A stretch of DNA of 64,000 bases from an uncultured Kordiimonas sp. (lineage in GTDB: Bacteria; Pseudomonadota; Alphaproteobacteria; Sphingomonadales; Kordiimonadaceae). The position numbers were made by a program, and so were the translations under genes. The stretch lies in contig CANMRM010000004.1 of assembly GCA_947500295.1 (NCBI GenBank), forward strand, positions 249,663-313,662. Direction: 5' to 3'. A model generated the notes under the pieces. It was not told where the DNA came from. It did no database searches and was given only the letters and a program-made list of their open reading frames with translations. Below, in pieces: positions 62,457 to 64,000 of the stretch; the stretch's first letter is position 1; the number at the start of each line of letters is the position of its first letter.

Positions 62457-63009
62457 ATGTCTACAGAAAGCATTAGCGGCGTCTACGACGCATTAATAAC
62501 TTTCCTGAAAACCGAAGCGCGTCAGCTTCACAAAAAAGCCGATGCAGGTGAACAGAGCGCGGTTCTACGCCTGCAAGCCAATGCACCGGCTGTTATGGTT
62601 GGCAGCGAAATTCAACGCAAGCACGCACTTGCCACAATCGCCCGGGAAATTGGCTTTCCTAACTGGAAGGCCGTTGTCGACTGTTTCGATGAAAACGCAA
62701 CTGGAGACTTCGCTGCCTTCCTGCACCCCAAGCGATGCCATGTGTACTGGAACATATGGCTTGCGCATTATGATGAAGCAAAAAAGGTGCATGCTGACCA
62801 TGGCGGTTACTTGTTGTCCTATGCAAGTCAGTTTTTGGTTGTGGAGGGTGACTACATAAGGTCACTGGGCTTGGACCCGCTTGATCCTCGTTGGGAGGCC
62901 GTTGGTCGCGACTGGCATCAACCCAAGGATTATAGCGCGCTCGGAGTTTGCTCTGGAGATTGCGAAAGCCCATCTGCGTGTTGTGCGGCCCCAAGCCGTA
63001 GCAGCGTAG
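62457..63009 (+). pseudogene. conserved-looking uncharacterised protein with apparent frameshift near 62930-62937
   Basis: Frame 1 reads '...GLDPLDPRWEAVGRDWHQPKDYSA' then turns into low-quality Cys/Ser-rich sequence; shifting frame by one base gives 'ARSEFALEIAKAHLRVVRPQAVAA*' ending at 63009. Confidence 0.55.
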
Positions 63010-63125
63010 TCAAACGTTATGTCGAGGGCGGAAGGACCTGCCCTCGATTTGTCAAAATTGTTCCACATTTATTGTTCATGAAACATATATCAGCCTGCCG
63101 AACGCGTTGAAATTAGAGGACGAAC

Positions 63126-64000
63126 ATGCGAACGATGCTCCTGGTCCTTGTCTTCATTTTATTGTCAGCCACAGAGAGTGCGCCTGAACTGCGGGTCCAT
63201 AAATCCAAGGCATACGGGGATTATTTTCGCCACTACCTTGAAAAGGAAGTGATCGATCGACAGGTTGCACAAGAAGTTGTTTGGAATGCTTTGTTCGCCG
63301 GGCGCTATGACTTTTTGCCAAAACTGGACCGCAGCAACCTCTGGCCGCTGGTCAGAGAGTGTGCAGTGGAAGGTGCGAGCCCTGTTGCTGAGCCCTTCGC
63401 TCGCGTGCTGAAGGAGGCGGCTTCCCATCGTGTGATGGCCTTCAATGAAGACCATTACGACCTGCGGCAGCGTTTCTTCCTATTGCAGAATCTGGAGGCC
63501 TTCTGGGCAGCAGGGTACCGGCATATTGGCTATGAGGCCTTATGGGCCGGAGAGCCGGGCGAAAACTTTGCAGAGACCCTTCACGCAGGCTTTTTCTTCA
63601 ATGAAGCCGTGATGGCTGCGACCATGAGAAAGGCGCGGGCGCTTGGTTTTGAAATCTTTGCTTATGAGAGCCAAGAGCGCATATATGCTGACACCGATTG
63701 GGCCGATGCCATGAATATTCGGGAAGCAGGTCAAGCAAAACGGATCGCCGAGTATATGTCCGGAGTGCCAGAGAATGAACAGGTTCTTCTTTGGGCTGGC
63801 GGGCATCATATTACCAAGCGAACGGATCAAACGTTGGAGGGCCGGTCAATTGTCTGGATGGCGGCACGCCTTAAACGTGATCATAAGATTGACGCCTATT
63901 CGGTTGATCTGACGAACTGTCAGTATTCGGCTGGTAATGAAAACGATCCGGCAAGAGGGTATGAGCAGGTTGATGGCAATTGGCAGGTAAGTAACTTGTT
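63126..64000 (+). CDS. secreted TraB/ChaN/erythromycin-esterase-like protein, 3' truncated by window edge (absent from the ORF track)
   Basis: Hand translation from ATG 63126: MRTMLLVLVFILLSATESAPELRVHKSKAYGDYFRHYLEKE...MAFNEDHYDLRQRFFLLQNLEAFWAAGYRHIGYEALWAGEP...VLLWAGGHHITKRTD..., open to position 64000. Confidence 0.65.
   Translation, partial: MRTMLLVLVFILLSATESAPELRVHKSKAYGDYFRHYLEKEVIDRQVAQEVVWNALFAGRYDFLPKLDRSNLWPLVRECAVEGASPVAEPFARVLKEAASHRVMAFNEDHYDLRQRFFLLQNLEAFWAAGYRHIGYEALWAGEPGENFAETLHAGFFFNEAVMAATMRKARALGFEIFAYESQERIYADTDWADAMNIREAGQAKRIAEYMSGVPENEQVLLWAGGHHITKRTDQTLEGRSIVWMAARLKRDHKIDAYSVDLTNCQYSAGNENDPARGYEQVDGNWQVSNL

Noticed and set aside
62293-62496. 67-aa ORF between the hypothetical gene and the frameshifted gene
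   Set aside because: Short, unconvincing composition and overlaps the better-supported start at 62457.

Overview
This 64 kb window is dense, chromosome-like DNA from an alphaproteobacterium; the lineage is inferred from gene content and order, and a Kordiimonas-like origin is only a guess. Most of it is housekeeping and ordinary metabolism: serC-serA-hisZ-purA, rpoH, an RluD-family pseudouridine synthase, an acyl-CoA synthetase, moaB, a lytic transglycosylase, a family-4-like uracil-DNA glycosylase, ETF-QO, ispE, tRNA-Gln(TTG), msrB, sppA, a TIGR00266/AIM24 protein, an FprA-like reductase, and a TonB-dependent receptor. I see no CRISPR array, rRNA, transposase, integrase or phage genes. The parts I think deserve a second look are: (1) a degenerate protein-kinase-like (pseudokinase) protein with a C-terminal TM segment, next to a small basic membrane protein, downstream of purA; (2) three tandem LuxR-type regulators without a visible luxI, followed by poorly characterised genes, one apparently frameshifted; (3) an orphan NDP-hexose 2,3-dehydratase plus GT2 glycosyltransferase beside tRNA-Gln; (4) a secreted beta-helix protein in an AT-rich pocket, preceded by a near-perfect 17-bp direct repeat with 31-bp periodicity; (5) a structured leader upstream of serC; (6) a uracil-DNA glycosylase-like protein with only one cysteine. 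No single locus is convincingly a new defence or mobile system. All functional calls are from reading the translated sequence, with no database search.
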